Assembly (NCBI RefSeq): GCF_008693075.1
Contig: NZ_VXKJ01000026.1
Location: forward strand, 1-64,000
From: Corynebacterium phocae
Lineage (GTDB): Bacteria > Actinomycetota > Actinomycetes > Mycobacteriales > Mycobacteriaceae
Length of the DNA stretch: 64,000 nt
Reading direction: 5' to 3'
A program made the position numbers and the translations under genes. The notes under the pieces were generated by a model that did not search any database, had not been told where the DNA came from, and worked only from the letters and a program-made list of their open reading frames with translations. Below are positions 7,648 through 16,489 of the stretch, piece after piece. Each line of letters begins with the position of its first letter. The first letter of the stretch is position 1.

Positions 7648-10101
7648 TTAACGGTTGAGCATGTTAGGGATTACGCGGCGCACAATGTCTAGGACGCTGT
7701 GCAGACCGCCAATTCCCAGCAGGGTCAGAATCAAGGTTGCTACGGTGCCCACAATGGGAACGATGGTCCTTCTCCACAGGAAGTCGTTGCTATCCTGGCC
7801 TGGTTTATTTGGCACCGTGGTTTCGGGAACGGTGGTTTCGGGCGTGGAAGGCTGCGGCGTGGTGGTTTCGGGCGTGGAAGGCTGCGGCGTGGTGGTTTCG
7901 GGCACGGTGGTTTCCGGCGCCGGGGTGTCCTTGGCGGCCTTGAAGGCGTCGCATTCAGTGCCGGCGGGTTGCCCAGCTACAAAGGCCAGGACCTCAGGCT
8001 CGGTTGTTACCGTCTTGCCATCGGTAGTGGTGGCCTCAAAGTAGGTCTTGAATTTGTACGCTCCGGGCTTGCTGAAAGCCCAGTTCATGTGAACGTGTGT
8101 GGAGTGTTCAATGTCCACCTCGTAATCCTTATTGACGGTGTCAACAAGAACTTCTGGCTTAGGGTTGCTCAGAGTGGAATTTTGGAACAGGCCAAACTGG
8201 GCACCGTCGGGGAGTGCTACGGGCTCGACGTGCCAGCGCACTCCGCCTTCAAAAGCATCCATGTTTAGAGCCTGGGTGTTATAACCCGGCCACAGCAGGG
8301 ACGCGGAGTTGGTTTCCGGGAGGAGGTAAAAGTGCTTACCGTCCTCCAGGTACTTCGGGTCAAGGAAGTCAAGGCCCTCATGGCGGTTGGAGTAAACCTG
8401 CCGGGATCCTGGGACTGCCACGTTGAGGACTTCGGAAACCTTCCGGTCATAGAAGTCTTCCGATTCGGTTCCGGTTTCATCACTGATTGCCATCTTGAGG
8501 GAAGCACCATCGCGGCGGACCTTCAGGTCGGTGTGCCCGTGGTCGAGGAGGATCCGGTCCTCGCAGAACTGGGCTTTCTTTGGCTCCGGGGTGTTCTTGG
8601 GAGGCTCAGCGGCGGCGTAGCGTTTCAGGACTGCGGTGGGCAGCGTGGTTTCCCCATTTACTGGTTGCGGGGTGGTCTTGGTGGAGGACTCCACTTCGAT
8701 TGTGGAGTGGGGGAAAGCCTGCACACTTACTGACTTACCATTCAATTCATAAGAATCCAGTATGAGTTCACCGTGACCGCCTTCGACGAAGTGGCTGTAT
8801 TTGGTGATCTCGTCCTCAGACTCCAGTGTTACTAGGCCACGGAACTTCGGATCGGAGAAGTCAAAGGATGCCTTGAAATTGTCTTCGTCTATCGGGGTGA
8901 TAGTGGTGGTGAAGTCAATGTCCTTGGCAGGCTCATAGCTTTCTAGGCTTTGTTTGGAATTGCGGGGGTCGGCCTTTTCCGGCGCGATGGTTTCCGCACT
9001 TTGATCCGAGGTGACGCTTTGCGCGATACCCTTGTGGTCATCATCTACCTTGCGCGTGAGAACTGGCGTTATCCATTTGCTGCCCTTCTCATCAGCTGGG
9101 ATGAATACCGCTTGAATGTCGGAGGATTCGGGGCCCACCATCTCGTGCCACTCGGCTTTGCCGTCTTTGACCTCCAAGTCTGTGAGGTGGTAGCCGTTGT
9201 TTAGGAGGGTTAGCGTGCCGTTGACATTAGGATCCTTCGCGTCGAAGGTGAAGGTGTCTAGGTGGGCGTCGCCGTCCCAGCCCCGGGTTGAGGTCAGAGG
9301 GGCGAATCCGAAGGAGTAGCCAGCAGTCGCGGCGTCACCGGCTGGGGCGGCGTTGTAGCGTTCCATCAGAGGTGCGGTGGCTTCATCTTTGGGCTTTTGT
9401 CCGCCTACCTGCACTACCAGGGTTTGGACCTCGGAATGGATTAGGGATTTGTCATCCTTGCTCCGGCCCGAGACACGGTATTTGAGCTCGTAGCGACCGG
9501 GCTGAGTGAAGAGGGTGTAGTTGTGGGTATGCTCAGCGAATTTCAGCTGGGAGGAATGCTGGCTGTTTTCGCCGCTGCCAAGGATTTTTGACAACCCGAG
9601 TGGGTAGCTGCCCTCGTAGTAGCCAAACATTTCTACGCGTCCGGGCCCGTTGGCTTCTACTAAGTCGAGGAAGAATTTGCCGTCTTGGAATGGTTCCATT
9701 TTCACGGATTCGTCTGCACCGAATCCCCACCATACTGGGTTGCGGTTGCCCCACGGGTTTACCGGTGCGGCGTAGTAGGTTCCGCCTTGTACTAGGTGGG
9801 CGTAGTCAAAAGTGTCATCTTCGGGGATGGTTAGTTGGTATTGCTGCTTCCATTTGTTGGACCAGCCTTTGCCAATGTAGATGACGGATTCATCGAGCTG
9901 GGCAATTTGGTGATTGGCGTATTCGGTTTGGAGTTTGTAGGTGCCGTCATCTAGCCGGAAGGTCTTGGGTGAGTCGATGTGGTGTTCGGTTACTACCAGT
10001 TTGCCGTCGTCCGGGCCTGCTAGAGCCACGGTAGGGGTGATGGCAAGGGAGAAGGCCGTGACGGCTGATAGGACGTGCAATGCTCGGCGGTGTTGGGTCA
10101 T
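7648..10101 (-). CDS. Large surface protein, first gene of the anchored-repeat transporter operon
   Basis: An 817-residue secreted protein if started at the ATG at 10101, which follows AAAGG and directly precedes a clear signal peptide (residues 1-28); the open frame reaches further upstream without support. Repeat-like domain one spans about 30-235 (EHHID early, HTHNYTLFTQPGRY late). A middle region (about 255-505) is less recognisable but has DAHLDTFTF. Repeat two (about 535-735) has LDHGHTDLKV, LLWPGYN and HVHMNWAFSKPGAY. A TTPQPSTPE-type Thr/Pro repeat linker follows, then a membrane helix near 779-799. It may correspond to the Zur-regulated surface protein CmrA described in C. diphtheriae; that link is from memory and should be tested by alignment. 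Confidence 0.85.
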   Translation of the reverse strand: MTQHRRALHVLSAVTAFSLAITPTVALAGPDDGKLVVTEHHIDSPKTFRLDDGTYKLQTEYANHQIAQLDESVIYIGKGWSNKWKQQYQLTIPEDDTFDYAHLVQGGTYYAAPVNPWGNRNPVWWGFGADESVKMEPFQDGKFFLDLVEANGPGRVEMFGYYEGSYPLGLSKILGSGENSQHSSQLKFAEHTHNYTLFTQPGRYELKYRVSGRSKDDKSLIHSEVQTLVVQVGGQKPKDEATAPLMERYNAAPAGDAATAGYSFGFAPLTSTRGWDGDAHLDTFTFDAKDPNVNGTLTLLNNGYHLTDLEVKDGKAEWHEMVGPESSDIQAVFIPADEKGSKWITPVLTRKVDDDHKGIAQSVTSDQSAETIAPEKADPRNSKQSLESYEPAKDIDFTTTITPIDEDNFKASFDFSDPKFRGLVTLESEDEITKYSHFVEGGHGELILDSYELNGKSVSVQAFPHSTIEVESSTKTTPQPVNGETTLPTAVLKRYAAAEPPKNTPEPKKAQFCEDRILLDHGHTDLKVRRDGASLKMAISDETGTESEDFYDRKVSEVLNVAVPGSRQVYSNRHEGLDFLDPKYLEDGKHFYLLPETNSASLLWPGYNTQALNMDAFEGGVRWHVEPVALPDGAQFGLFQNSTLSNPKPEVLVDTVNKDYEVDIEHSTHVHMNWAFSKPGAYKFKTYFEATTTDGKTVTTEPEVLAFVAGQPAGTECDAFKAAKDTPAPETTVPETTTPQPSTPETTTPQPSTPETTVPETTVPNKPGQDSNDFLWRRTIVPIVGTVATLILTLLGIGGLHSVLDIVRRVIPNMLNR

Positions 10102-10159
10102 AGGGGGCCTTTCAGGGAGAAGGGGTAATGGAAATAGATGCCATTTAGGACTGAAGAAC

Positions 10160-10188
10160 ACTTTAGCCTATTGGAGATTGATTTCAAT
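10160..10188 (-). promoter_or_regulatory. Candidate promoter and palindromic operator of the anchored-repeat operon
   Basis: On the minus strand TTGAAA (10187-10182) is followed after 16 bp by TAAAGT (10165-10160), a plausible -35/-10 pair about 60 bp before the ATG at 10101. The -35 is embedded in the palindrome ATTGATTTCAAT (10177-10188; 5-bp arms, 2-bp centre). A repressor bound there would block the promoter. Zur is a natural candidate because metal ABC importers of this type are commonly Zur-controlled, but the site matches Zur consensus sequences only loosely. Confidence 0.35.
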
Positions 10189-10357
10189 ACCGAGTGGGGA
10201 TCTTTGTTCCCAACGACACCCCTTGGCGCCGGTGGACCCGCAGGCGCGCCGGGAGCACGGCGCTTAGCAGGGCTAATGCCCGCCCGGTTGGGAAACGGGA
10301 GGAAAATAGGGACAATCGAGCCCAGAGCACTAATTAAATCTTGAAAGGATTTTTCCC

Positions 10358-12094
10358 ATGGCAAAAATTTACGCCGACCTTCTCATAGAAACCCTGGAAG
10401 CCCAGGGCGTTAAACGCATCTACGGCCTGGTAGGGGACTCACTTAACCCCATCGTGGACGCGGTGCGGCGTTCTGATATTGAGTGGGTGCACGTGCGCAA
10501 CGAGGAAGCCGCAGCCTTTGCCGCTGAGGCGGATTCCTTGACCACTGGTGAGCTGGCGGTCTGCGCGGCATCGTGCGGCCCGGGCAACACGCACCTCATC
10601 CAGGGGCTCTACGACGCCCACCGCAACGGCGCGAAGGTGCTGGCTATTGCCAGCCACATCCCTTCAGCGCAGATAGGGTCTAAGTTTTTCCAGGAAACCC
10701 ACCCGGAGCTGATTTTCCAGGAGTGCTCCGGCTACTGTGAAATGGCCAACGGCGCGGACCAGGGCACCCGGATTTTGCACCAAGCCATCCAGTCCACCCT
10801 GGCCGGCAAGGGCGTGTCCGTGCTGGTTGTGCCGGGGGACGTCACGCTGGAAGAAGTTTCCGATGCCTCCCCGGTTACCGGCAAACTTTCGCGCGGCAAG
10901 CCGGTGGTCTACCCGGACGCGGCGGAGGCGGCGGCGTTGGCGCGCGCCATCAATGAGGCTAAGACTGTGGCGTTGTTTGTAGGCGAAGGCATGAAGGACG
11001 CCCGCGCGGAGGTCCTGGCTTTGGCGGAGAAAATCAAGGCACCTATCGGCCATGCGCTGGGCGGCAAGATGCACATCCAGTATGACAACCCCTTTGATGT
11101 GGGCATGTCCGGGCTGCTGGGCTACGGTGCCGCGCACGACGCCACGCATGAGGCGGACCTGCTCATCCTGGTGGGCACAGATTTCCCCTATAACGACTTC
11201 CTGCCCACCAAGAACGTGGCGCAAATTGATATTGATGCCTCCCACATCGGCCGCCGCACCCGGGTTTCTTACCCCGTGGCTGGGGACGTGGCCGCAACCA
11301 TCCAAAACATCCTGCCGCACGTGGAGGAAAAGGCGGACCGCTCTTTCCTGGACAAGATGCTCAAGGAGCACCACGACAAGCTAGAGCACGTGGTGGAGGC
11401 CTACACCGAAGGCGTGGAGCACCTAAAGCCGCTGCACCCGGAGTACCTGGCCAACATCATCGACGAAGAAGCTGCTGCCGATGCCGTCTTTACCGTGGAC
11501 ACCGGCATGTGCAACGTGTGGGGCGCGCGCTATATCACGCCCAATGGCCAGCGCCAGCAAATTGGTTCCTTCCGCCACGGCACCATGGCCAACGCTTTGC
11601 CCATGGCTATCGGCGCGCAGGCGGCCAACCCGGGCCGGCAGGTAATTTCCTTCTCTGGAGACGGCGGTTTGTCCATGCTGATGGGCGAGCTGCTCACCGC
11701 CAAGCTGCATGATTTGCCGGTGAAGATTTTTGTGTTCAACAACTCCTCGCTGGGGATGGTCAAGCTAGAGATGCTGGTCCAGGGCCTGCCGGAACACCAG
11801 ACGGACCATGAGCACGTGAACTACGCGGACATTGCCGCTGCTGCGGGCATTAAGCACTTCCGCTTGGAAGATCCCCAGGACGCTCGCCGGGTTATCCGCG
11901 ACGCCCTGGCTTATCCTGGCCCGGTGTTGGTGGATATGGTCACTGACCCCAACGCGCTGTCCATCCCGCCCACGCTAACCTTTGAGCAGTTCTACGGCTT
12001 TTCCAAGGCGGCGGCGCGCACGGTGCTCAACGGCGGCGTGGGGCGCATGTTGGATTTGGCAAAGGCCAATTTGCGCAACATTCCGCGGCCGTAG
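10358..12094 (+). CDS. pqo: Pyruvate:quinone oxidoreductase (pyruvate dehydrogenase, quinone)
   Basis: A 578-residue thiamine diphosphate enzyme, matching the usual 570-580 residues of PoxB/Pqo. It oxidatively decarboxylates pyruvate to acetate and CO2 and passes electrons to menaquinone at the membrane. Visible features are the N-terminal GLVGDSLNPIVDA segment with HVRNEEAAAFAA (activating Glu), the FAD domain in the middle, and the ThDP motif FSGDGGLSMLMGE ending VFNNSSLG. The ATG follows GAAAGGA. The gene lies 256 bp from the divergent metal-transporter operon and converges on the MFS gene, with only 3 bp between the stops. Confidence 0.95.
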   Translation: MAKIYADLLIETLEAQGVKRIYGLVGDSLNPIVDAVRRSDIEWVHVRNEEAAAFAAEADSLTTGELAVCAASCGPGNTHLIQGLYDAHRNGAKVLAIASHIPSAQIGSKFFQETHPELIFQECSGYCEMANGADQGTRILHQAIQSTLAGKGVSVLVVPGDVTLEEVSDASPVTGKLSRGKPVVYPDAAEAAALARAINEAKTVALFVGEGMKDARAEVLALAEKIKAPIGHALGGKMHIQYDNPFDVGMSGLLGYGAAHDATHEADLLILVGTDFPYNDFLPTKNVAQIDIDASHIGRRTRVSYPVAGDVAATIQNILPHVEEKADRSFLDKMLKEHHDKLEHVVEAYTEGVEHLKPLHPEYLANIIDEEAAADAVFTVDTGMCNVWGARYITPNGQRQQIGSFRHGTMANALPMAIGAQAANPGRQVISFSGDGGLSMLMGELLTAKLHDLPVKIFVFNNSSLGMVKLEMLVQGLPEHQTDHEHVNYADIAAAAGIKHFRLEDPQDARRVIRDALAYPGPVLVDMVTDPNALSIPPTLTFEQFYGFSKAAARTVLNGGVGRMLDLAKANLRNIPRP

Positions 12095-12097
12095 GCT

Positions 12098-13405
12098 TTA
12101 GTGGTTCCCTACCTGCTTGGCCCGCTTGGGGTCGCGTACGGGGATGAGGATGAGCGCGCCCACTAGCAGCACGGCGCCGATGGCCAGTACGCCGCCGCGG
12201 TCCCCTTGCCCCATGAGGGAAACGAACACGCCGAACAATAGCGGGGTGAGCCAGGAAACTGCGCGCCCGGTGGTGGCGTAGAGGCCAAACATTTGGCCTT
12301 CGCGGCCCACCGGGGCCACGCGTGCTAGGAAGGCGCGGGCGGAGGATTGCGCCGGGCCCACGCACAGGCACAGGATGATACCGCAGATCCAAAACGCCGT
12401 GGGACCGTGGGCTATGTACATCACCCCGGCCATGGCGGTGAGGATGAACAGGCACGTCATGATGATGATTTTGGGGCCAATCCGGTCATCGATGAGCCCG
12501 CCCACTACGGCGCCTAGGGCGGCGGCTACGTTAGCTGCTACGCCAAAAATCAGCACGTCCCCGGAGCTGAGCCCGTAGACGGACACGCCTAGGACCGCGC
12601 CAAAGCTAAAGACTGCGGATAACCCGTCGCGGAAGACGGCGGAGGCGAACAGGAAGTACAGGGCGTTGCGGTCATCTTCCCATAGCTCGCGCAAGGAACG
12701 GAACAGTTCCCGGTAGCTGTCAGTGAAGCTGCCCACGGGTTCCCCGGAGGGGGTGATTTCCGGGACTCGCGCGATGACCGGGATGGCGGAGAGCCCAAAC
12801 CACAGCGCAGCCACTAACGCCACCAAGCGGATATTCCAGCCGCCTTCGGTTGATAGCCCCAGCAGGCCGCCGTCCCCGGAGACAAAGCCGAAGTAGCAGA
12901 TGAGCAGCAGGACTATCCCACCGAAGTAACCGGCGGACCACCCCAGGCCGGAAATCCGCCCCACGTTGGATTCCGTGGAAACTTGGTTGAGCTGCGCGAA
13001 GTAGTTGACTTCCGCGAACTGGATGGAGATAGACCCCAGTGCCATGCCGGCTAAGCCCAGCCAGAAGTACACCGGGGCGTCATTGCGGATGAAAAACAAC
13101 GAGGCCATGATGACAAAGGTCACTGCTGACCACAGAGCCAGTTCGCGCCGGCGGGTTCCCTTCCGGTCGGAGCGCTGACCCAGCACCGGGGTGACTGCGA
13201 AGATGACTAGCCCGGCTAGTGTCAGTGACAAGGAAAGCCACTGGGCCGGGGTGAATTGGGAGTCTATCTGCTTTCCCACGGAGTCAGTGAGGTAGACGGC
13301 AAAGATGAAGGTTACCAACACCGCGTTGAAAGCGGCCGAGCCCCAGTCCCACAGGGCCCAGGACAATACGGTGAGGCGGTCGGTGCGCCTGCCAGTTTGA
13401 TTCAT
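12098..13405 (-). CDS. MFS transporter, UMF1/Atg22-like family
   Basis: About 435 residues and twelve hydrophobic helices. The opening WALWDWGSAAFNAV is characteristic of the UMF1 (Atg22-like) branch of the major facilitator superfamily, whose bacterial substrates are mostly unknown. The GQRSDRKGTRRR loop after the second or third helix is the MFS loop motif. I chose the ATG at 13405 over the upstream extension (to 13465) because the added 20 residues are not membrane-protein-like. TAAGCT lies 8 nt before this ATG, suggesting a leaderless transcript. It probably exports an unknown small molecule. Confidence 0.85.
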   Translation of the reverse strand: MNQTGRRTDRLTVLSWALWDWGSAAFNAVLVTFIFAVYLTDSVGKQIDSQFTPAQWLSLSLTLAGLVIFAVTPVLGQRSDRKGTRRRELALWSAVTFVIMASLFFIRNDAPVYFWLGLAGMALGSISIQFAEVNYFAQLNQVSTESNVGRISGLGWSAGYFGGIVLLLICYFGFVSGDGGLLGLSTEGGWNIRLVALVAALWFGLSAIPVIARVPEITPSGEPVGSFTDSYRELFRSLRELWEDDRNALYFLFASAVFRDGLSAVFSFGAVLGVSVYGLSSGDVLIFGVAANVAAALGAVVGGLIDDRIGPKIIIMTCLFILTAMAGVMYIAHGPTAFWICGIILCLCVGPAQSSARAFLARVAPVGREGQMFGLYATTGRAVSWLTPLLFGVFVSLMGQGDRGGVLAIGAVLLVGALILIPVRDPKRAKQVGNH

Positions 13406-13580
13406 GCCACAAAAGCTTATTCGTCCGGAGCCCAAAGCGCACCCCGAGTCCACCCCACCGCTCACAGGAACCTGACAGCAAGTGTTCAGGCGGTGGGATA
13501 AGCAGAGTGGAATACTAAGGAAAAGACTGCCTAACCGCGCTTGCTAAACCGCAGGCAAGAAACTGAGAAGGAACCCCGCT

Positions 13581-14300
13581 ATGGACGCAAAAGTAACCCC
13601 GCCCGCAGAGTCAACCACCATCCTGGTGGTTGATGATGAACCCAATATCGTTGAGCTACTCACCGTTTCCCTGAAGTTCCAGGGCTTTGAGGTGCGCACG
13701 GCCAACTCTGGCTCGGAAGCACTGCGCATTGCCCGCGAAATTGACCCGGACGCCTACATCCTTGACGTGATGATGCCCGGCATGGACGGCTTCGAGCTGC
13801 TGAGCAAGCTGCGCACTGAAGGCCTGGACGGCCCAGTGCTCTACCTCACCGCTAAAGACGCGGTGGACCAGCGTATCCACGGCCTGACCATTGGCGCGGA
13901 TGACTACGTAACCAAGCCTTTCAGCCTGGAGGAGGTCATCACCCGGCTGCGCGTTATTCTGCGCCGGGGCAAGGCTGCAGAAGATACCCAGTCTGACGCC
14001 ACCATGAGCTACGCGGACCTGACCTTGAACGATGACACCCATGAGGTGACCAAAGGTGGGGAGCTCATTGAACTTTCCCCCACTGAGTTCAACCTGCTGC
14101 GCTACCTGATGCAAAATAAGGAAGTGGTGCTGTCCAAGTCCAAAATTTTAGACAACGTGTGGCACTACGACTTTGGCGGTGACGGCAACGTGGTGGAGTC
14201 CTACATTTCCTACCTGCGCCGCAAGATTGACACTGGGGACACCCCGCTCATCCACACTGTCCGTGGCGTGGGCTACGTCCTGCGCCTGCCGCGTTCCTAG
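13581..14300 (+). CDS. phoR: Phosphate-starvation response regulator PhoR (PhoP in mycobacteria)
   Basis: A 239-residue OmpR-family regulator. The receiver domain (about 13-128) has acidic DDE at 18-20, phospho-acceptor Asp62 in LDVMMPGMDG and conserved Lys112 in TKPF. The winged-helix DNA-binding domain occupies about 145-237 (LSPTEFNLLRYL, VVESYISYLRRKID, RGVGYVLR). It closely resembles mycobacterial PhoP. In C. glutamicum the PhoS-PhoR pair activates phosphate-scavenging genes such as pstSCAB, which are also in this window (51685-55689). GAAGGAA precedes the ATG. The partner kinase follows 55 bp downstream. Confidence 0.93.
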   Translation: MDAKVTPPAESTTILVVDDEPNIVELLTVSLKFQGFEVRTANSGSEALRIAREIDPDAYILDVMMPGMDGFELLSKLRTEGLDGPVLYLTAKDAVDQRIHGLTIGADDYVTKPFSLEEVITRLRVILRRGKAAEDTQSDATMSYADLTLNDDTHEVTKGGELIELSPTEFNLLRYLMQNKEVVLSKSKILDNVWHYDFGGDGNVVESYISYLRRKIDTGDTPLIHTVRGVGYVLRLPRS

Positions 14301-14355
14301 CACCTCCCGAGCACCAGCGCGGCACCGCGCGCCCTTTAAGAATTAAGGACTTGTT

Positions 14356-15792
14356 TTGATCCCTTTTGGTACCTCGTTGCGTACCGCCCGTGAACGCGCC
14401 ACCGGCACGCGCAACGTCTTCCCCCGGGCCCTTCCGCTGCGGCACTCCCTGCTTCTCATTTTGGTGACGGTGTCATTCCTGGGGCTACTTTCTAGCGCCT
14501 TTGCCGTCAATGTGGTCATGCGGCAGGTTATCTACGGTCAGGTGGACAAGGACCTGGTCAACGCCGCACGCGGGTGGGCCAGGAGTGAGGAGCTCTACGG
14601 TGAGGACGTCACTAGGTACCCGCCCACCGACTACTCCATCATCAGCTACCGCGAAAACGGGGCAGTAAAATACTTCAACATCGAGCCCAATTCGGTGCCC
14701 AAGGTGGCGGACCTCGTTGTGGGCGGTGCGCCCCAAACAGTGGCCGCCGTGACCGGTGATGGACCGTTCAGCGAAAAAACGGGCGAATGGCGTGCGGTGG
14801 CAGCAGAATACAAAGGCACCATCATTGTGGTGGCTAAGCAGGTCAAACGTGAAAACACGCAGCTCAACGGCCTGGCTACTATGCAGATTTTCATCTCCTT
14901 GGCTGTGGCGGTCCTGGTGTTTTTGGTGGGCTTGTCTGTAAGCCGGCGGGCACTAAAACCTCTGCGTGAGGTGGAGCGCACGGCCGCCAGGATTGCGGAC
15001 GGTGACTTGGGTGAGCGCGTTCCCCACTGGCCTGAGCACACCGAGGTGGGCCAGCTTTCCCGGGCGCTAAACTCCATGATTGAGCGGCTCCAGGAGTCGG
15101 TGGAAAACGCACAGAGCAAGGAGGAGCAGATGCGCCGGTTTGTCGGCGACGCCTCCCATGAGCTGCGTACGCCACTGACCAGCTTGCGCGGCTACACAGA
15201 GCTCTACCAATCTGGGGCCATGCCGGACGCGGACAAGGCCATGAGTATCATCGACGCGGAGTCTAAGCGCATGTCTGTGCTGGTTGAGGACCTTTTGGCC
15301 CTGACCAACGCGGAGGACAACCGCCCGGAATACACCACCGTGGATATGTTGGAGCTAGTTCTCAACGTGGGTGCCACCGCCCGCGGGGCGTTTCCGGACC
15401 GCTGTGTTGAGGTGGTTAACAAGGCGGGGTCTATCCCGCTGGTCAGTGGCCAGGCGGACCGCCTGCACCGCGTGTTCCTCAACTTGGTTGCCAATGGCTT
15501 GAAGCACGGCGGCCCGGAGGCTTCAGTGGCCATTGAATTGCGGCGGGATGCGCACAACGTTTATGTGGATGTCATTGATGACGGCGCGGGTATGCCCCCG
15601 GAGGTGGCCGCGCATATCTTCGAGCGCTTCTACCGCGCCGATGAATCCCGCACCCGCGACACCGGCGGCTCCGGCCTAGGCCTGGCGATTTCCAAGACGC
15701 TGGTGGAACAGCATGACGGTCAACTGAGCGTGAACTCGGTGGAAGGCAAGGGCTCCACGTTTACGGTGTCCTTGCCGGCGCTCTCGGACTAG
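14356..15792 (+). CDS. phoS: Phosphate-sensing histidine kinase PhoS
   Basis: A 478-residue membrane sensor kinase. Helix one lies near 31-53, an extracytoplasmic sensor region near 54-172, helix two near 175-195, and a HAMP linker near 197-250. The H-box is GDASHELRTPLTSLR with phospho-acceptor His268, and the ATPase domain carries the N-box region (LNLVANGLKHG) and GSGLGLAISKTLV. The only sensible start is TTG at 14356, preceded by TTAAGGAC; the frame just upstream is closed. It phosphorylates the PhoR regulator encoded immediately upstream. The weak start codon may keep the kinase below the regulator in amount. Confidence 0.93.
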   Translation: MIPFGTSLRTARERATGTRNVFPRALPLRHSLLLILVTVSFLGLLSSAFAVNVVMRQVIYGQVDKDLVNAARGWARSEELYGEDVTRYPPTDYSIISYRENGAVKYFNIEPNSVPKVADLVVGGAPQTVAAVTGDGPFSEKTGEWRAVAAEYKGTIIVVAKQVKRENTQLNGLATMQIFISLAVAVLVFLVGLSVSRRALKPLREVERTAARIADGDLGERVPHWPEHTEVGQLSRALNSMIERLQESVENAQSKEEQMRRFVGDASHELRTPLTSLRGYTELYQSGAMPDADKAMSIIDAESKRMSVLVEDLLALTNAEDNRPEYTTVDMLELVLNVGATARGAFPDRCVEVVNKAGSIPLVSGQADRLHRVFLNLVANGLKHGGPEASVAIELRRDAHNVYVDVIDDGAGMPPEVAAHIFERFYRADESRTRDTGGSGLGLAISKTLVEQHDGQLSVNSVEGKGSTFTVSLPALSD

Positions 15793-16023
15793 CTTGCTGC
15801 CTGCCGCTACCTGCCGCCGCCGCTTGCCGCTGTTGCCTGCCGCCGCCGCTGCTGCTGCCGCTGCTTGCTGCTTGCTGCCTGCCACCGCTTGCCGCTGCTG
15901 CCGCTGCTTGCTGCCTGCAGCTACCTGCTGCCTGCCACCGCTACTTGCCGCAGCTTGCCGCCACCGCTACTTGCCGCAGCTTGCCGCCGCCGCTGCTGCC
16001 GCTGCTGCTGCCGCTGCTTGCTG
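15793..16023. repeat. CTGCCG/CTTGCCGC low-complexity intergenic block
   Basis: The whole gap between phoS and the convergent HIT gene is built from variants of CTGCCG, CTTGCTG and CCACCGCTA. One 26-bp unit starting CCACCGCTACTTGCCGCAGC is tandemly duplicated at 15935-15960 and 15961-15986. Six-frame translations give only poly-Ala/Leu/Cys with no credible gene. It starts right after the phoS stop and ends right at the HIT stop. Confidence 0.85.
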
Positions 16024-16455
16024 CTACTTGGCTCCCGGGAAGCCGTCTTTGCCGGTGTCCAGGTGCTGGCGGATACGGGTGGCGGCCTCATCCATGGCGC
16101 CGTCATCGGTGGCGTCGGCTGCGTAGGCCTGGCCAAAGTCATACTCCTCCATCTTGTCGGCAGGGAAGAGGTGAATGTGGGTATGAGGGACATCAAAGCC
16201 GGCAATGATGTAGCCGGCGCGGCTGGAACCGAAGGCGTTCTTCACGGCCTGGCCCACCTTCAGGGCAACCTGATTGAGGTGCGCCCAGGTATCCGGGTCC
16301 AGGTCAGTCCACTTATCCACCTCCGCAACCGGCACCACTAGGGTGTGGCCATAGCGCAGGGGTTCGATGGACAAAAACGCCACGGCCTTGTCATCGCGGT
16401 AGACAAAGCGGGCGGGAAGTTCGCCATTGATGATCTTGGTAAATACAGAAGACAT
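16024..16455 (-). CDS. HIT family nucleotide hydrolase/transferase
   Basis: A 143-residue histidine-triad protein. It begins [15 protein letters not shown] and has the catalytic triad in [10 protein letters not shown], plus the GHTLVVPV segment typical of the Hint/Fhit superfamily. Such enzymes hydrolyse nucleoside phosphoramidates or dinucleoside polyphosphates in the cytosol; the natural substrate is not clear from sequence. The ATG at 16455 sits 7 nt after TAGGGT, suggesting a leaderless message. A longer frame (to 16920) only reads antisense to purD and is rejected. Divergent to purD, with 34 bp between the starts. Confidence 0.92.
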   Translation of the reverse strand: MSSVFTKIINGELPARFVYRDDKAVAFLSIEPLRYGHTLVVPVAEVDKWTDLDPDTWAHLNQVALKVGQAVKNAFGSSRAGYIIAGFDVPHTHIHLFPADKMEEYDFGQAYAADATDDGAMDEAATRIRQHLDTGKDGFPGAK

Positions 16456-16489
16456 GGGTTTCACCCTACCGGCAAGTAGGATAAGGGGC
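16456..16489. promoter_or_regulatory. Back-to-back leaderless promoters of the HIT gene and purD
   Basis: Minus strand: TAGGGT (16468-16463), then 7 nt, then the HIT ATG. Plus strand: TAGGAT (16477-16482), then 7 nt, then the purD ATG. A -10 hexamer 6-8 nt before the start codon places transcription initiation on the start codon itself, the usual corynebacterial leaderless arrangement. Confidence 0.55.

Noticed and set aside
15794-16126. Poly-Ala/Leu/Cys frames in the gap after phoS
   Set aside because: They are translations of the CTGCCG repeat, with no start signal.
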